From: VBDM01 sp035702665
GTDB lineage: Bacteria; Pseudomonadota; Gammaproteobacteria; Burkholderiales; SG8-39
Assembly (NCBI GenBank): GCA_035702665.1
Contig: DASSQD010000069.1
Span: 1-64,000 of the forward strand
Reading direction: 5' to 3'
DNA: 64,000 bases
Made by a program: the position numbers and the translations under genes. Positions 1 through 8,624 of this stretch are shown in pieces. Below the pieces are notes generated by a model. It was not told the origin of the DNA, ran no database searches, and was given only the letters and a program-made list of their open reading frames with translations. How positions within the stretch are numbered: position 1 is the stretch's first letter; every line of letters starts with the position of its first letter.

Positions 1-2
1 AG

Positions 3-413
3 GAGAACCTGCTGCTGCCGCCCGAAGTCCGCGAGGGCGGCTTCGCGCTGCCGCGGGTTTTCGGCCTCTTTCCCAACCTCAAGGAGCGGCTCGCGAGCCA
101 GGGCACAAAGCTCTCGGGCGGCGAGCAGCAGATGCTCGCGATCGGCAGGATCCTGCGAACGGGAGCGCGGCTGCTGCTGCTCGACGAGCCGACCGAGGGG
201 CTCGCCCCGGTGATCGTCCAGCAGATTCGCCGGACCATCTCGCGCCTGAAGGAGGAAGGGTTTACCATCCTCCTCGTCGAACAGAATTTCCGCTTCGCTT
301 CGCGCGTCGCGGACCGGCACTACGTGATGGAAAACGGCCGGATAGTGGACATGATCCCGAACGCGGAGCTAGAGTCGAACCTCGCGAAAGTGCACGAATA
401 TCTCGGCGTATGA
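3..413 (+). CDS. livF: Branched-chain amino acid-type ABC transporter ATPase LivF, 5' end cut off by window
   Basis: The window opens inside this gene; only the last 136 codons are visible, so the Walker A motif is missing. The ABC signature LSGGEQQML, the Walker B run LLLLDEP and the closing ILLVEQN segment identify an ABC ATPase. The length from signature to C terminus and the short tail are those of LivF rather than LivG. It would energise import through the LivH/LivM permeases encoded just downstream. The stop overlaps an ATG at 410, but the following gene more likely starts at 455. Family assignment is secure; the transported substrate is inferred only. Confidence 0.93.
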   Translation, partial: ENLLLPPEVREGGFALPRVFGLFPNLKERLASQGTKLSGGEQQMLAIGRILRTGARLLLLDEPTEGLAPVIVQQIRRTISRLKEEGFTILLVEQNFRFASRVADRHYVMENGRIVDMIPNAELESNLAKVHEYLGV

Positions 414-454
414 GACGCAAACCGATTCGACAAACCAAAGGAGTGGAGGGCCCC

Positions 455-1675
455 ATGCAATCCAAGCGCAACTTGTTCCTCGCAGCACCCTTCGCGCTCG
501 CCGCGGCGTTCGCCGCCCCGGGCGCGCCGGCGCAGATTTCCGGCAACATGGTCAAGATCGGCGTCCTGTCCGACATGTCGAGCCTGTACTCGGCCGTCGG
601 CGGGCCGGGTTCCGTCGTCGCGGCGCGCATGGCGGTCGAGGACTTCGGCGCGGCCAAGAAGGGATTGAAGGTCGAGATCGTCTCGGCCGATCACCAGAAC
701 AAGGCGGACGTGGGCTCCCAGATCGCGCGCCAGTGGTACGACGTTGACGGAGTCGACGTGATCCTCGACGTGCCCAACTCCGGCGTGGCGCTCGCCGTCA
801 GCCAGGTCACTCGCGAGAAAGGGAAGGTCTTTCTCGTCTCCGGCGCGGCCAGCTCCGACCTCACGGGCAAGGCGTGCTCGCCCAACACCATCCACTGGAC
901 CTACGACACTTGGATGCTCGCGCACGGCACGGGGAGCGCGATCGTGAAGCAGGGAGGCGACACCTGGTTCTTTCTTACCTCCGACTACGCCTTCGGCTAC
1001 GCGCTCGAGCACGACACCGAGGAGGTGGTTCTCAAATCGGGCGGCAAGGTGCTCGGCAAGGTGCGGCACCCGATCAATACGCAGGACTTCTCCTCGTTCC
1101 TGCTGCAGGCGCAGGCGTCCAAGGCGAAGATCATCGGCCTTGCCAACGCCGGCGGCGACACGATCAACTCGATCAAGCAGGCGGCCGAATTCGGCATCGT
1201 CAAGGGCGGGCAGAAGCTGGCCGGCCTGCTGGTGTTCCTGAGCGACGTGCACGGCCTGGGCCTGGACAAGGCACAGGGCCTCATTTTCACCGAGACCTTC
1301 TACTGGGACCTGAACGACAAGACGCGCGCGTGGAGCAAGCGCTTCGCGGCGCTGAACAACGGCGCCTACCCGACCATGGTTCAAGCAGGCGTGTATTCGT
1401 CCGTGCTGCACTACCTGAAGGCCGTGCAGGCGCTGAAGGGCGACGACGGGACCAAGGTCGTCGCGGAGATGAAGAAGCTCCCGACCGACGATGCCTTGTT
1501 CGGCAAGGGCGTCGTGCGCGCCGACGGCCGCAAGCTGCACTCGGCGTATCTCGTGGAAGTGAAGAAGCCGTCGGAGTCGAAGGGGCCTTGGGACTATTAC
1601 AAGATCCTCGCGACCATTCCCGCCGACCAGGCATTCCGGCCGATGAACGAGGGCGGCTGCCCGCTGGTGAAGTGA
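455..1675 (+). CDS. ABC transporter periplasmic substrate-binding protein, LivK/amide-binding type
   Basis: A 406-residue periplasmic binding protein of the type I (Leu/Ile/Val, amide/urea) fold. The start at 455 is preferred over the ATG at 410 because GGAGGG lies just upstream and because it gives a normal signal peptide (basic MQSKR, hydrophobic Ala-rich core, cleavage near APAQ). The mature protein opens with the typical VKIGVLSD strand. Position between livF and livH/livM fits the ligand-binding part of the same importer. Such proteins bind branched-chain or aromatic amino acids, amides or aromatic acids; the sequence does not tell which. The stop codon lies in the first arm of a hairpin that begins the downstream repeat element. 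Confidence 0.9.
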   Translation: MQSKRNLFLAAPFALAAAFAAPGAPAQISGNMVKIGVLSDMSSLYSAVGGPGSVVAARMAVEDFGAAKKGLKVEIVSADHQNKADVGSQIARQWYDVDGVDVILDVPNSGVALAVSQVTREKGKVFLVSGAASSDLTGKACSPNTIHWTYDTWMLAHGTGSAIVKQGGDTWFFLTSDYAFGYALEHDTEEVVLKSGGKVLGKVRHPINTQDFSSFLLQAQASKAKIIGLANAGGDTINSIKQAAEFGIVKGGQKLAGLLVFLSDVHGLGLDKAQGLIFTETFYWDLNDKTRAWSKRFAALNNGAYPTMVQAGVYSSVLHYLKAVQALKGDDGTKVVAEMKKLPTDDALFGKGVVRADGRKLHSAYLVEVKKPSESKGPWDYYKILATIPADQAFRPMNEGGCPLVK

Positions 1676-1774
1676 CATTCGGGCGCGAGCCCGAATGTCA
1701 TTCCGAGCGCAGCGAGGGATCTCCTTTGAGGACCACCCCCGCGGAGATCCCTCGGCCTTTGGCCCCGGGATGAC
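1674..1774. repeat. Nested inverted-repeat (REP-like) intergenic element
   Basis: Two inverted repeats fill the gap between the binding-protein gene and livH. The first is a perfect 11-base stem (1674-1684 with 1689-1699, loop GCGA) that includes the upstream stop codon. The second is a larger imperfect palindrome: GTCATTCC at 1697-1704 faces GGGATGAC at 1767-1774, and inside it CGAGGGATCTCC (1713-1724) pairs perfectly with GGAGATCCCTCG (1743-1754). The core ATTCCGAGCGCAGCGAGG resembles dispersed intergenic palindromes common in environmental bacterial genomes. No second copy was noticed in the window. Confidence 0.7.
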
Positions 1775-1783
1775 CCCGAGCCG

Positions 1784-2668
1784 ATGGACATCTTCGGCAT
1801 ACCGACGCAGGCGCTGTTCGGCCAGCTGTTGATCGGGCTGATCAACGGATCCTTCTACGCGCTGCTGTCGCTGGGTCTTGCGGTCATTTTCGGCCTGCTC
1901 AACATCATCAACTTCACGCACGGCGCGCAGTACATGATGGGCGCGTTCTGCGCCTATATCCTCCTCGACAAGCTCGGGATCGGATATTGGTGGGCGCTGC
2001 TGCTTGCGCCGATCGTCATCGGCATCACCGGCGTCGTCATCGAGCGGCTGATGCTGTCGAGGTTGTACAAGCTCGATCATCTCTACGGTCTGCTGCTCAC
2101 GTTCGGACTCGCTCTGATCCTCCAAGGGTTGTTCCGCAACGAATACGGCTCGGCGGGCATGCCCTACGCGATGCCCGCTCAGCTGGCGGGCGGCAGCAAC
2201 CTCGGGTTCATGTTCCTGCCGAACTATCGCGCCTGGGTCATCGCCGTATCGCTCGCCGTCTGCCTGGGCACGTGGTTCGTGATCGAGAAGACGAAGCTGG
2301 GCTCCTACCTGCGGGCCGCGACCGAGAATCCGGCGCTGGTGCAGGCCTTCGGCGTGAACGTGCCGCGCATGATTATGCTCACCTACGGCTTCGGCGTGGC
2401 CCTCGCCGCGTTCGCCGGGGTGATGGCCGGCCCGATCTACCAGGTGAATCCGCTCATGGGAGCCGACCTCATCATCGTTGTGTTCGCGGTGGTGGTGATC
2501 GGCGGCATGGGCTCGATCATGGGCTCGATCGTGACGGGATTCGCTCTGGGGCTGATCGAAGGCCTCACCAAGGTGTTCTATCCCGAGGCGTCGAACACCG
2601 TGATCTTCATCATCATGGCCATCGTGCTGATGATCAAGCCGGCCGGCCTCTTCGGCACGCAGCGATGA
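1784..2668 (+). CDS. livH: Branched-chain amino acid-type ABC permease LivH
   Basis: A 294-residue inner-membrane permease with about eight hydrophobic segments. The N-terminal region (LINGSFYALLSLGLAVIFG followed by NIINFTHG) is the signature of LivH-type permeases, and the later EKTKLGSYLRAATEN segment is the cytoplasmic coupling loop that contacts the ATPase. The ATG lies 9 bases after the inverted-repeat element and has only a weak GAG upstream, so translation may be tuned by that structure. It pairs with LivM 14 bases downstream. High confidence in family, substrate unknown. Confidence 0.93.
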   Translation: MDIFGIPTQALFGQLLIGLINGSFYALLSLGLAVIFGLLNIINFTHGAQYMMGAFCAYILLDKLGIGYWWALLLAPIVIGITGVVIERLMLSRLYKLDHLYGLLLTFGLALILQGLFRNEYGSAGMPYAMPAQLAGGSNLGFMFLPNYRAWVIAVSLAVCLGTWFVIEKTKLGSYLRAATENPALVQAFGVNVPRMIMLTYGFGVALAAFAGVMAGPIYQVNPLMGADLIIVVFAVVVIGGMGSIMGSIVTGFALGLIEGLTKVFYPEASNTVIFIIMAIVLMIKPAGLFGTQR

Positions 2669-2682
2669 GGGCCGGATAGACC

Positions 2683-3645
2683 ATGGCGGCAGTTCCCGAG
2701 CTCGTCGTCGGCCGCACGAACGGCCTCGCGCATCAGCGTGTCGCCTTTGTCGCGATGGTCGCGTTCTTCCTGGTCGCGCCGCTCGTCGCCTACCCCATAT
2801 TCCTGATGAAGGTGATGTGCTTCGCGCTGTTCGCCTGCGCCTTCAATCTCCTCATCGGCTACGGCGGCTTGCTGTCCTTCGGTCATGCAATGTTCCTCGG
2901 CACCGCGGGCTACGCTTCGGCGCACGCCGCCAAGGTCTGGGGTCTGACTCCGGAGTTCGCGATCCTCTTCGGCACCGCGTGCGCGGCGCTGCTGGGGGTG
3001 GTGACGGGCCTGCTGGCGATCCGGCGCCAGGGCATCTATTTCGCGATGATTACCCTCGCGCTGGCTCAGATGATCTATTTCTTTTGCGTCCAGGCGCCGT
3101 TCACCGGAGGCGAGGACGGCATCCAGGCCGTTCCGCGCGGCAAGCTCTTCGGGCTCGTCGACCTGAGAAACCAATGGGCTATGTACGCGGTCGTGCTCGC
3201 GGTGTTCTTGGGCGGCTTCCTGCTGATCTACCGCACCGTGCATTCCCCGTTCGGTCAGGTGCTCAAGGCGATACGCGAGAACGAGTCGCGCGCGCTGTCG
3301 CTGGGCTACGACATCAACCGTTACAAGCTGCTCGCGTACGTGCTGTCGGCGACCCTCGCGGGTCTCGCCGGCGCTACCAAGGCGCTGGTGTTCGAGCTCG
3401 CCTCCCTCACCGACGTCCACTGGAGCATGTCGGGAGAGGTCGTCCTGATGACGCTGCTCGGGGGGCTCGGGACGGTGTTCGGGCCGGTCGCCGGCGCGCT
3501 CATCGTCGTCGCCATGGAGAACTACCTCGCGCAGCTCGGTTCCTGGGTGACCGTGACGCAAGGGGCGATCTTCGTCATCTGCGTGCTGACATTCAGGCGC
3601 GGGGTGGTCGGCGAGCTGGGGCGCTGGCTGAAGCGGCCGCTGTAA
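2683..3645 (+). CDS. livM: Branched-chain amino acid-type ABC permease LivM
   Basis: A 320-residue multi-spanning permease, the second membrane subunit of the LIV-type importer. Diagnostic segments are the LLIGYGGLLSFGHAMF stretch near residue 60 and the RTVHSPFGQVLKAIRENE coupling loop in the middle. It follows livH by 14 bases and is the last gene of the transporter operon; the next gene runs the other way. A short hairpin 2 bases after the stop may end the transcript. No LivG-type ATPase is visible here, so livG presumably lies before the window alongside livF. Confidence 0.92.
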   Translation: MAAVPELVVGRTNGLAHQRVAFVAMVAFFLVAPLVAYPIFLMKVMCFALFACAFNLLIGYGGLLSFGHAMFLGTAGYASAHAAKVWGLTPEFAILFGTACAALLGVVTGLLAIRRQGIYFAMITLALAQMIYFFCVQAPFTGGEDGIQAVPRGKLFGLVDLRNQWAMYAVVLAVFLGGFLLIYRTVHSPFGQVLKAIRENESRALSLGYDINRYKLLAYVLSATLAGLAGATKALVFELASLTDVHWSMSGEVVLMTLLGGLGTVFGPVAGALIVVAMENYLAQLGSWVTVTQGAIFVICVLTFRRGVVGELGRWLKRPL

Positions 3646-3646
3646 G

Positions 3647-3668
3647 CCCTGCCGCGCTGGTAGCAGGG
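3647..3668 (+). terminator. Weak hairpin after livM
   Basis: CCCTGC (3647-3652) pairs with GCAGGG (3663-3668) across a 10-base loop, directly after the livM stop and before the convergent CoA-transferase gene. The downstream bases (ATTTCTTCC) are only mildly T-rich, so termination strength is doubtful. Confidence 0.35.
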
Positions 3669-3760
3669 ATTTCTTCCCGGCCGCCGAGCTGACGAATTCG
3701 ATCGGCCCCGCTGAATCAATCCGAGCGCTATCGTGGCTCGGTGGGTACACGTCCTAGCGG

Positions 3761-4984
3761 CTAGGTGATCTTCCGGGCGGCGAGGCGGTCGAGCTCGGCC
3801 TCGCTCAAGCCGAGCACGCCGGAGAGCACTTCGCGCGTGTGCTGGCCGAGGAGCGGCGGCGGCGTCGTGTACTCGACCGGCGTTTCGGAGAACCGCATCG
3901 GGCTCGCGACGCCGGCGAGCGCACCCGAAAGCGGGTGGGTCATCTCGATCTTCAGCCCGCGGTGCTGCACCTGAGGGTTGTCGAACACTTCCTTGTAGTT
4001 GTTGATCGGACCGCAGGGGACGTTGGCGGCATCGAGCCGCTCGATCCAGTCCCGGCTCGAGCGTTCCTTCATGATGCGCTGGATCGCCGGGATCAGCGCC
4101 GCGCGGTTGCGGATGCGGTCGGGCATGGTCCTGAAGCGCGGCTCGGCCGCCAGCTCGGGGCGCCCGGCCGCCTCGCAGAAGCTCGCCCACTGGCTGTCGT
4201 TGCCCGCGCCGAGAATGATGTGGCCGTCCGAGGTGGGAAAGACTTCGTAGGGGAGCAGGTTCGGGTGCGCGTTGCCCCAGCGTTGCGGGATCTTTCCGGA
4301 GTGGAAGTAGTTGAAGATCTGGTTCGCGCCGAAGGCGACGATGGTGTCGAGGAGCGCCATGTCGATGTGCTGGCCTTCGCCGCCGCGCTCGCGGTGCAGC
4401 AGCGCGGCCGCGATCGCCAGGCTCGCGTACATTCCGGCCATGACGTCGGTCACGGCGATGCCGACCTTCTGCGGGCCGCCGCCCGGCAGCTCGTCCCGCT
4501 CCCCGGTGATGCTCATCAGGCCGCCCATCCCCTGGAAGATGAAGTCGTATCCCGGAAGGTGGGCGCAGGGGCCGCTTTGCCCGTAGCCGGTGACCGAGCA
4601 ATAGACGATGCGCGGATTGATCTTATTCAGGTCCTCGTACCCGAGCCCGTATTTCGCGAGGCTGCCGACCTTGTAGTTCTCGATCAGCACATCGGATTTC
4701 GCGGCGAGCCTGCGCGCGATGTCCGCGCCTTCGCGCGTCGCGATGTCGAGCGTGACCGATTTCTTGCCGCGGTTCACCGAGAGGAAATACGCGGACTCAC
4801 CGGTCTCCTTCCCGTCCCGGTCCCTGAGGAAGGGCGGGCCCCAGCTGCGCGTGTCGTCCCCCGATCCGGGCCGCTCGATCTTGATCACCTCCGCGCCGAG
4901 GTCGGCGAGGTTCTGCGACGCCCACGGGCCGGCGAGCACGCGCGTCAGATCGAGGACTCGGACATGCGAGAGAGGACGCGTCAT
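3761..4984 (-). CDS. CaiB/BaiF family III CoA transferase
   Basis: 407 residues, the usual size of a family III CoA transferase, which moves CoA between an acyl-CoA and a free carboxylic acid through an enzyme-aspartyl anhydride. The N-terminal VLDLTRVLAGPWASQNLADL and AEVIKIERPG segments are diagnostic, and the catalytic aspartate is probably D180 in the AVTDVMAG segment. The ATG at 4984 was chosen because homologues begin with a short lead before VLDLTRV; the open frame runs much further upstream but antisense to etfB. It is divergent from etfBA with only 58 bases between, so a role in activating an acid for the acyl-CoA dehydrogenase route is plausible. The exact substrate cannot be told. 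Confidence 0.9.
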   Translation of the reverse strand: MTRPLSHVRVLDLTRVLAGPWASQNLADLGAEVIKIERPGSGDDTRSWGPPFLRDRDGKETGESAYFLSVNRGKKSVTLDIATREGADIARRLAAKSDVLIENYKVGSLAKYGLGYEDLNKINPRIVYCSVTGYGQSGPCAHLPGYDFIFQGMGGLMSITGERDELPGGGPQKVGIAVTDVMAGMYASLAIAAALLHRERGGEGQHIDMALLDTIVAFGANQIFNYFHSGKIPQRWGNAHPNLLPYEVFPTSDGHIILGAGNDSQWASFCEAAGRPELAAEPRFRTMPDRIRNRAALIPAIQRIMKERSSRDWIERLDAANVPCGPINNYKEVFDNPQVQHRGLKIEMTHPLSGALAGVASPMRFSETPVEYTTPPPLLGQHTREVLSGVLGLSEAELDRLAARKIT

Positions 4985-5006
4985 GGCGACGATTCGGGAC
5001 GGGGCG

Positions 5007-5014
5007 ATTATAAT
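5007..5014. promoter_or_regulatory. Shared -10 core of a divergent promoter (CoA transferase / etfB)
   Basis: ATTATAAT contains TATAAT on the plus strand (5009-5014, toward etfB) and on the minus strand (5012-5007, toward the CoA transferase). The two start codons sit 22-28 bases on either side. No good -35 is visible for either direction. Confidence 0.5.
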
Positions 5015-5042
5015 CCGTGTGATTCTCTCCAATACGCTATCG

Positions 5043-5795
5043 ATGAAAATCCTGGTTGCGGTCAAGCGCGTGGTTGATTTCAACGTCAAGGTGCGAGTGC
5101 GCACGGACGGCTCCGGCGTGGAGACGTCCAACGTCAAGATGTCGATGAATCCCTTCGACGAGATCGCGGTGGAAGAAGCGGTTCGGCTGAAGGAGGCGGG
5201 CGCCGCGACCGAGATCATCGCGGTGTCCTGCGGCGGGCAGGCCTGCCAGGAAACGCTGCGCACCGCGCTCGCGCTCGGCGCCGACCGTGCCGTCCTCGTC
5301 GAAAGCGACGCCGAGCTGCAGCCGCTCGCGGTCGCCAAGCTCCTGCGCGCGATCGCGCAGAAGGAGAATCCGAACCTCGTCATCCTCGGCAAGCAGGCGA
5401 TCGACGACGACTGCAACCAGACCGGCCAGATGCTCGCGGCGCTGCTCGCCTGGCCGCAGGCGACGTTCGCCTCGAAGCTGAAGATCGCGGGAGACAGGGC
5501 CGAGGTCACGCGCGAGGTCGACGGGGGCCTGGAGACGATTTCCGTCAGGCTGCCCGCGGTCATGACCACCGATCTGCGGCTGAACGAGCCGCGCTACGTC
5601 ACGCTGCCGAACATCATGAAGGCCAAGAAGAAGACGCTCGAGGTGCTCAAGCCCGATGCGCTCGGCGTCGACGTCGCGCCGCGCCTGAAGACGCTCAAGG
5701 TCGAGGAGCCGCCGAAGCGCAAGGCGGGCGCGAAGGTGCCGGACGCGAAGGCGCTGGTGCAGAAGCTGAGGAACGAAGCGAAGGTCATCCCGTGA
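5043..5795 (+). CDS. etfB: Electron transfer flavoprotein beta subunit
   Basis: 250 residues, matching bacterial EtfB. It begins MKILVAVKRVVD and carries the AMP-binding region and the recognition-loop segment GLETISVRLPAVMTTDLRLN that docks with acyl-CoA dehydrogenases. With EtfA it accepts electrons from acyl-CoA dehydrogenases and hands them to ETF:ubiquinone oxidoreductase, encoded further along at 12041-13681. The ATG at 5043 fits family N termini; no clear ribosome-binding site precedes it. The stop overlaps the GTG of etfA by four bases. Confidence 0.96.
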   Translation: MKILVAVKRVVDFNVKVRVRTDGSGVETSNVKMSMNPFDEIAVEEAVRLKEAGAATEIIAVSCGGQACQETLRTALALGADRAVLVESDAELQPLAVAKLLRAIAQKENPNLVILGKQAIDDDCNQTGQMLAALLAWPQATFASKLKIAGDRAEVTREVDGGLETISVRLPAVMTTDLRLNEPRYVTLPNIMKAKKKTLEVLKPDALGVDVAPRLKTLKVEEPPKRKAGAKVPDAKALVQKLRNEAKVIP

Positions 5796-6724
5796 GCATC
5801 CTCGTCATCGCCGAGCACGACAACGCCGCGCTCAAGCCGTCGACGCTGAACACCGTCGCTGCCGCGCGCAAGATCGGGGGCGACGTCGCGATCCTCGTCG
5901 CGGGGGCGGGCTGCGCGGCGGTCGCCAGGGCCGCGGCCGCCGTTTCCGGGGTCAAGAAGGTGATGCTGGCGGACGCGCCGCAATACAAGGACCAGCTCGC
6001 GGAGAACCTCTCGGCGCTGGTCGTCGGATTGGCGGCGGGCTGCACGCACATCCTCGCGCCGGCGACTTCCTTCGGGAAGAACGTCGCTCCGCGGATCGCG
6101 GCGCTGCTCGACGTCGCGCAGGTTTCGGACATCGTCGAGGTGAAGAGCGCCGACACGTTCGTCCGGCCGATCTACGCGGGAAACGCTCTCGCCACGGTGC
6201 AATCGCAGGACAAGATCAAGGTGGTCACCGTGCGCGCGACCGGCTTCGACGCGGTCGCGGCGAACGGGGGAGCGGCGGCGCAGGAGAGCACGGCCGCGCT
6301 CGCCGACACCGGGCTCTCGTCCCTCGTCGGACGCGCGCTCACGAAGTCCGAGCGCCCCGAGCTGACCTCGGCGCGGGTGATCGTCTCGGGCGGGCGCGGC
6401 ATGGGCTCGGGCGAGAATTTCAAGCTGCTCGAGCCGCTCGCCGACAAGCTGCACGCCGCGATGGGCGCCTCGCGCGCCGCGGTGGACGCGGGCTTCGTGC
6501 CCAACGACTGGCAGGTCGGCCAGACCGGCAAGATCGTGGCGCCTGACCTCTACATCGCGGTCGGGATCTCCGGCGCGATCCAGCACCTCGCGGGCATGAA
6601 GGACAGCCGCGTCATCGTCGCGATCAACAAGGACGAGGAGGCGCCCATCTTCCAGGTCGCGGATTACGGGGTCGTCGGCGACCTGTTCCAGATCGTGCCG
6701 GAGCTCGTCAAGGAGCTGGGATAG
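5792..6724 (+). CDS. etfA: Electron transfer flavoprotein alpha subunit
   Basis: 310 residues starting at a GTG inside a GTGA overlap with etfB, indicating translational coupling. The C-terminal FAD-binding domain is clear: SGGRGMG near residue 200, then VGQTGKIVAPDLYIAVGISG and the INKDEEAPIFQVADYGVVGD ending typical of EtfA. It forms the FAD-bearing half of the ETF heterodimer. An acyl-CoA dehydrogenase follows 16 bases later and is a likely electron donor. Confidence 0.96.
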   Translation: MSILVIAEHDNAALKPSTLNTVAAARKIGGDVAILVAGAGCAAVARAAAAVSGVKKVMLADAPQYKDQLAENLSALVVGLAAGCTHILAPATSFGKNVAPRIAALLDVAQVSDIVEVKSADTFVRPIYAGNALATVQSQDKIKVVTVRATGFDAVAANGGAAAQESTAALADTGLSSLVGRALTKSERPELTSARVIVSGGRGMGSGENFKLLEPLADKLHAAMGASRAAVDAGFVPNDWQVGQTGKIVAPDLYIAVGISGAIQHLAGMKDSRVIVAINKDEEAPIFQVADYGVVGDLFQIVPELVKELG

Positions 6725-6740
6725 AGTTGGAGAAAACCAC

Positions 6741-8522
6741 ATGAGCGAATACAAGGCGCCTTTGCGCGATATGCATTTCGTGCTGCACGAGCTCGCCGGG
6801 CTCGCCGAGATCGCGCGCCTCCCGGGCTGCGAGGAGATCAACGCCGAACTCGTCGACCAGATCCTGGAGGAGGGCGCGAAGTTCGCGAGCGGCGTCCTCT
6901 CGCCGCTCAACCGGTCCGCCGACGAGGAAGGGTCCCACTGGGACAAGGGCAAGGTCACCACGCCCAAGGGCTTCAAGGAAGCTTACAAGCAGTTCATCGA
7001 AGGCGGCTGGAACGCGCTGCAAGCCCCCGCGGAGCACGGCGGGCAGGGGCTGCCGAAGATCGTCTCCACGCCCATCGTGGAGATGTGGAAGTCGGCGAAC
7101 TTGTCGTTCTCCCTCGTGACCATGCTTACCGCCGGAGCGGCGGAAGCCCTGATCCTGCGCGGCAGCGAGGTGCAGAAGAAGCGGTACCTGCCGAGGATGA
7201 TCGAGGGCACCTGGACGGGGACGATGAATCTCACCGAGCCTCAGGCGGGAACGGATCTCGCGCTCGTGCGCACGAAAGCCGTGCGCGAGGGCGACCACTA
7301 CCGTGTGTCGGGCCAGAAGATCTTCATCACCTACGGCGAGCACGATCTGACCGAGAACATCGTGCACCTCGTGCTGGCGCGCGTCGAGGGCGCACCCGAA
7401 GGCGTTCGCGGCATCTCGATGTTCATCGTGCCGAAGTTCCTGGTGAGGGAAGACGGATCGATCGGGGAGCGCAACAGCGTGCAGTGCGCGTCGATCGAGC
7501 ACAAGCTTGGCATTCACGCGAGCCCGACGGCCGTCCTCGTCTACGACAACGCGATCGGCTATCTCGTCGGCGAGGAGAACCGCGGCCTGGAATACATGTT
7601 CATCATGATGAACCTCGCGCGCTTCGCGGTCGGCATGGAGGGCCTGTCGATTTCGGAGCGCGCCTACCAGCAGGCCCTCGCGTACGCCAAGGAGCGTGTG
7701 CAGAGCCGCGACGTCGCGGGCGGCGGCAAAGCCGTGACCATCATCCATCATCCCGACGTGCGCCGGATGCTGATGAGCATGAAGTCGCAGATCGAGGCGA
7801 TGCGCGCGCTCGCGTACGTAGTTGCGGCGGCGGTGGACAAGTCCCTGCGGCATCCCGACAAGGCCGCCCGCGCCCGCCACCAGGCCTTCGTCGATCTCAT
7901 GATTCCCATCGTCAAGGGTTGGTTTACCGAGACCGGAATCGAAATCGCTTCGACCGGCATCCAGGTGCACGGCGGAATGGGATTCATCGAGGAGACGGGC
8001 GCGGCGCAGCACCTGCGCGACGCGAGGATCACGACGATCTATGAGGGCACGACCGGGATCCAGGCGAACGATCTCATCGGCCGCAAGATCGCCCGCGAAG
8101 GAGGAGCGACGGCGAAAGAGGTCATCGCCGCCATCCGCGCCGTCGAGATGGAGCTCGGCAAGGCTGCGGGCGAGGATATGGCGGCGACCCGGGAGGCCTT
8201 GTCGGCCGCGCTCACCGCCGCCGAGGAATGCGTCGCCTGGATGGTGATCACCTACGGCAACGACATCAAGGCGGCCCATGCCGGCGCGGTGCCTTTCCTC
8301 AAGCTCATGGGGATCCTGTGCGGCGGATGGCAGCTCGCCCGTTCGGCGCTGGTCGCCCAGCAGCGCCTTTCGGAAGGCAAGGGCGACAAGTCATTCTACG
8401 AGGCGAAGATCAAGACTGCGCGGTTCTACGCCGATCACGTGCTGACGCAGGCGCCGGCGCTGCGCAACACCGTGGTGCACGGCGCCGCTGCCGTGATGGC
8501 GCTGGCCGAGGAGCAGTTCTGA
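6741..8522 (+). CDS. Acyl-CoA dehydrogenase with C-terminal extension
   Basis: 593 residues, longer than the roughly 380 of classical acyl-CoA dehydrogenases and matching the subfamily with an extra C-terminal helical domain. The N-terminal, middle (MNLTEPQAGTDL, near 161-172) and C-terminal domains are present, and the catalytic base is probably E435 in TIYEGTTGIQAND. It oxidises an acyl-CoA to the enoyl-CoA and passes electrons to ETF, whose genes lie just upstream. GGAG eight bases before the ATG supports the start. Relatives include long-chain and 3-methylmercaptopropionyl-CoA dehydrogenases; the substrate is not predictable from the motifs seen. Confidence 0.92.
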   Translation: MSEYKAPLRDMHFVLHELAGLAEIARLPGCEEINAELVDQILEEGAKFASGVLSPLNRSADEEGSHWDKGKVTTPKGFKEAYKQFIEGGWNALQAPAEHGGQGLPKIVSTPIVEMWKSANLSFSLVTMLTAGAAEALILRGSEVQKKRYLPRMIEGTWTGTMNLTEPQAGTDLALVRTKAVREGDHYRVSGQKIFITYGEHDLTENIVHLVLARVEGAPEGVRGISMFIVPKFLVREDGSIGERNSVQCASIEHKLGIHASPTAVLVYDNAIGYLVGEENRGLEYMFIMMNLARFAVGMEGLSISERAYQQALAYAKERVQSRDVAGGGKAVTIIHHPDVRRMLMSMKSQIEAMRALAYVVAAAVDKSLRHPDKAARARHQAFVDLMIPIVKGWFTETGIEIASTGIQVHGGMGFIEETGAAQHLRDARITTIYEGTTGIQANDLIGRKIAREGGATAKEVIAAIRAVEMELGKAAGEDMAATREALSAALTAAEECVAWMVITYGNDIKAAHAGAVPFLKLMGILCGGWQLARSALVAQQRLSEGKGDKSFYEAKIKTARFYADHVLTQAPALRNTVVHGAAAVMALAEEQF

Positions 8523-8531
8523 TCACGCGGG

Positions 8532-8561
8532 CTGAAACACCGCGTTACCGATCGATACAAT
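8532..8561 (+). promoter_or_regulatory. Candidate sigma-70 promoter for the secreted-protein gene
   Basis: CTGAAA (8532-8537) is separated by 18 bases from TACAAT (8556-8561). Transcription would start near 8568 and give a leader of about 57 bases holding the hairpin at 8583-8620. Confidence 0.45.
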
Positions 8562-8582
8562 TTCTCACGGATTTTGCGGTCT

Positions 8583-8620
8583 AACCCCGGCACCATCGGG
8601 TGGTGTCCTGACGAGGGGTT
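8583..8620 (+). promoter_or_regulatory. Leader hairpin that pairs the ribosome-binding site
   Basis: AACCCC (8583-8588) is complementary to GGGGTT (8615-8620), and inside this CACCA (8591-8595) pairs with TGGTG (8601-8605). The GAGGGG purine run serving as ribosome-binding site for the ATG at 8625 is therefore held in a stem. This could be a translational switch such as a thermosensor, or chance in GC-rich DNA. Confidence 0.4.
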
Positions 8621-8624
8621 AGCA

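Noticed and set aside
320..2125. Long minus-strand open frame of about 600 codons
   Set aside because: It is antisense to the binding-protein and livH genes, has no recognisable domain and reads as charged low-complexity text typical of GC-rich shadow frames.
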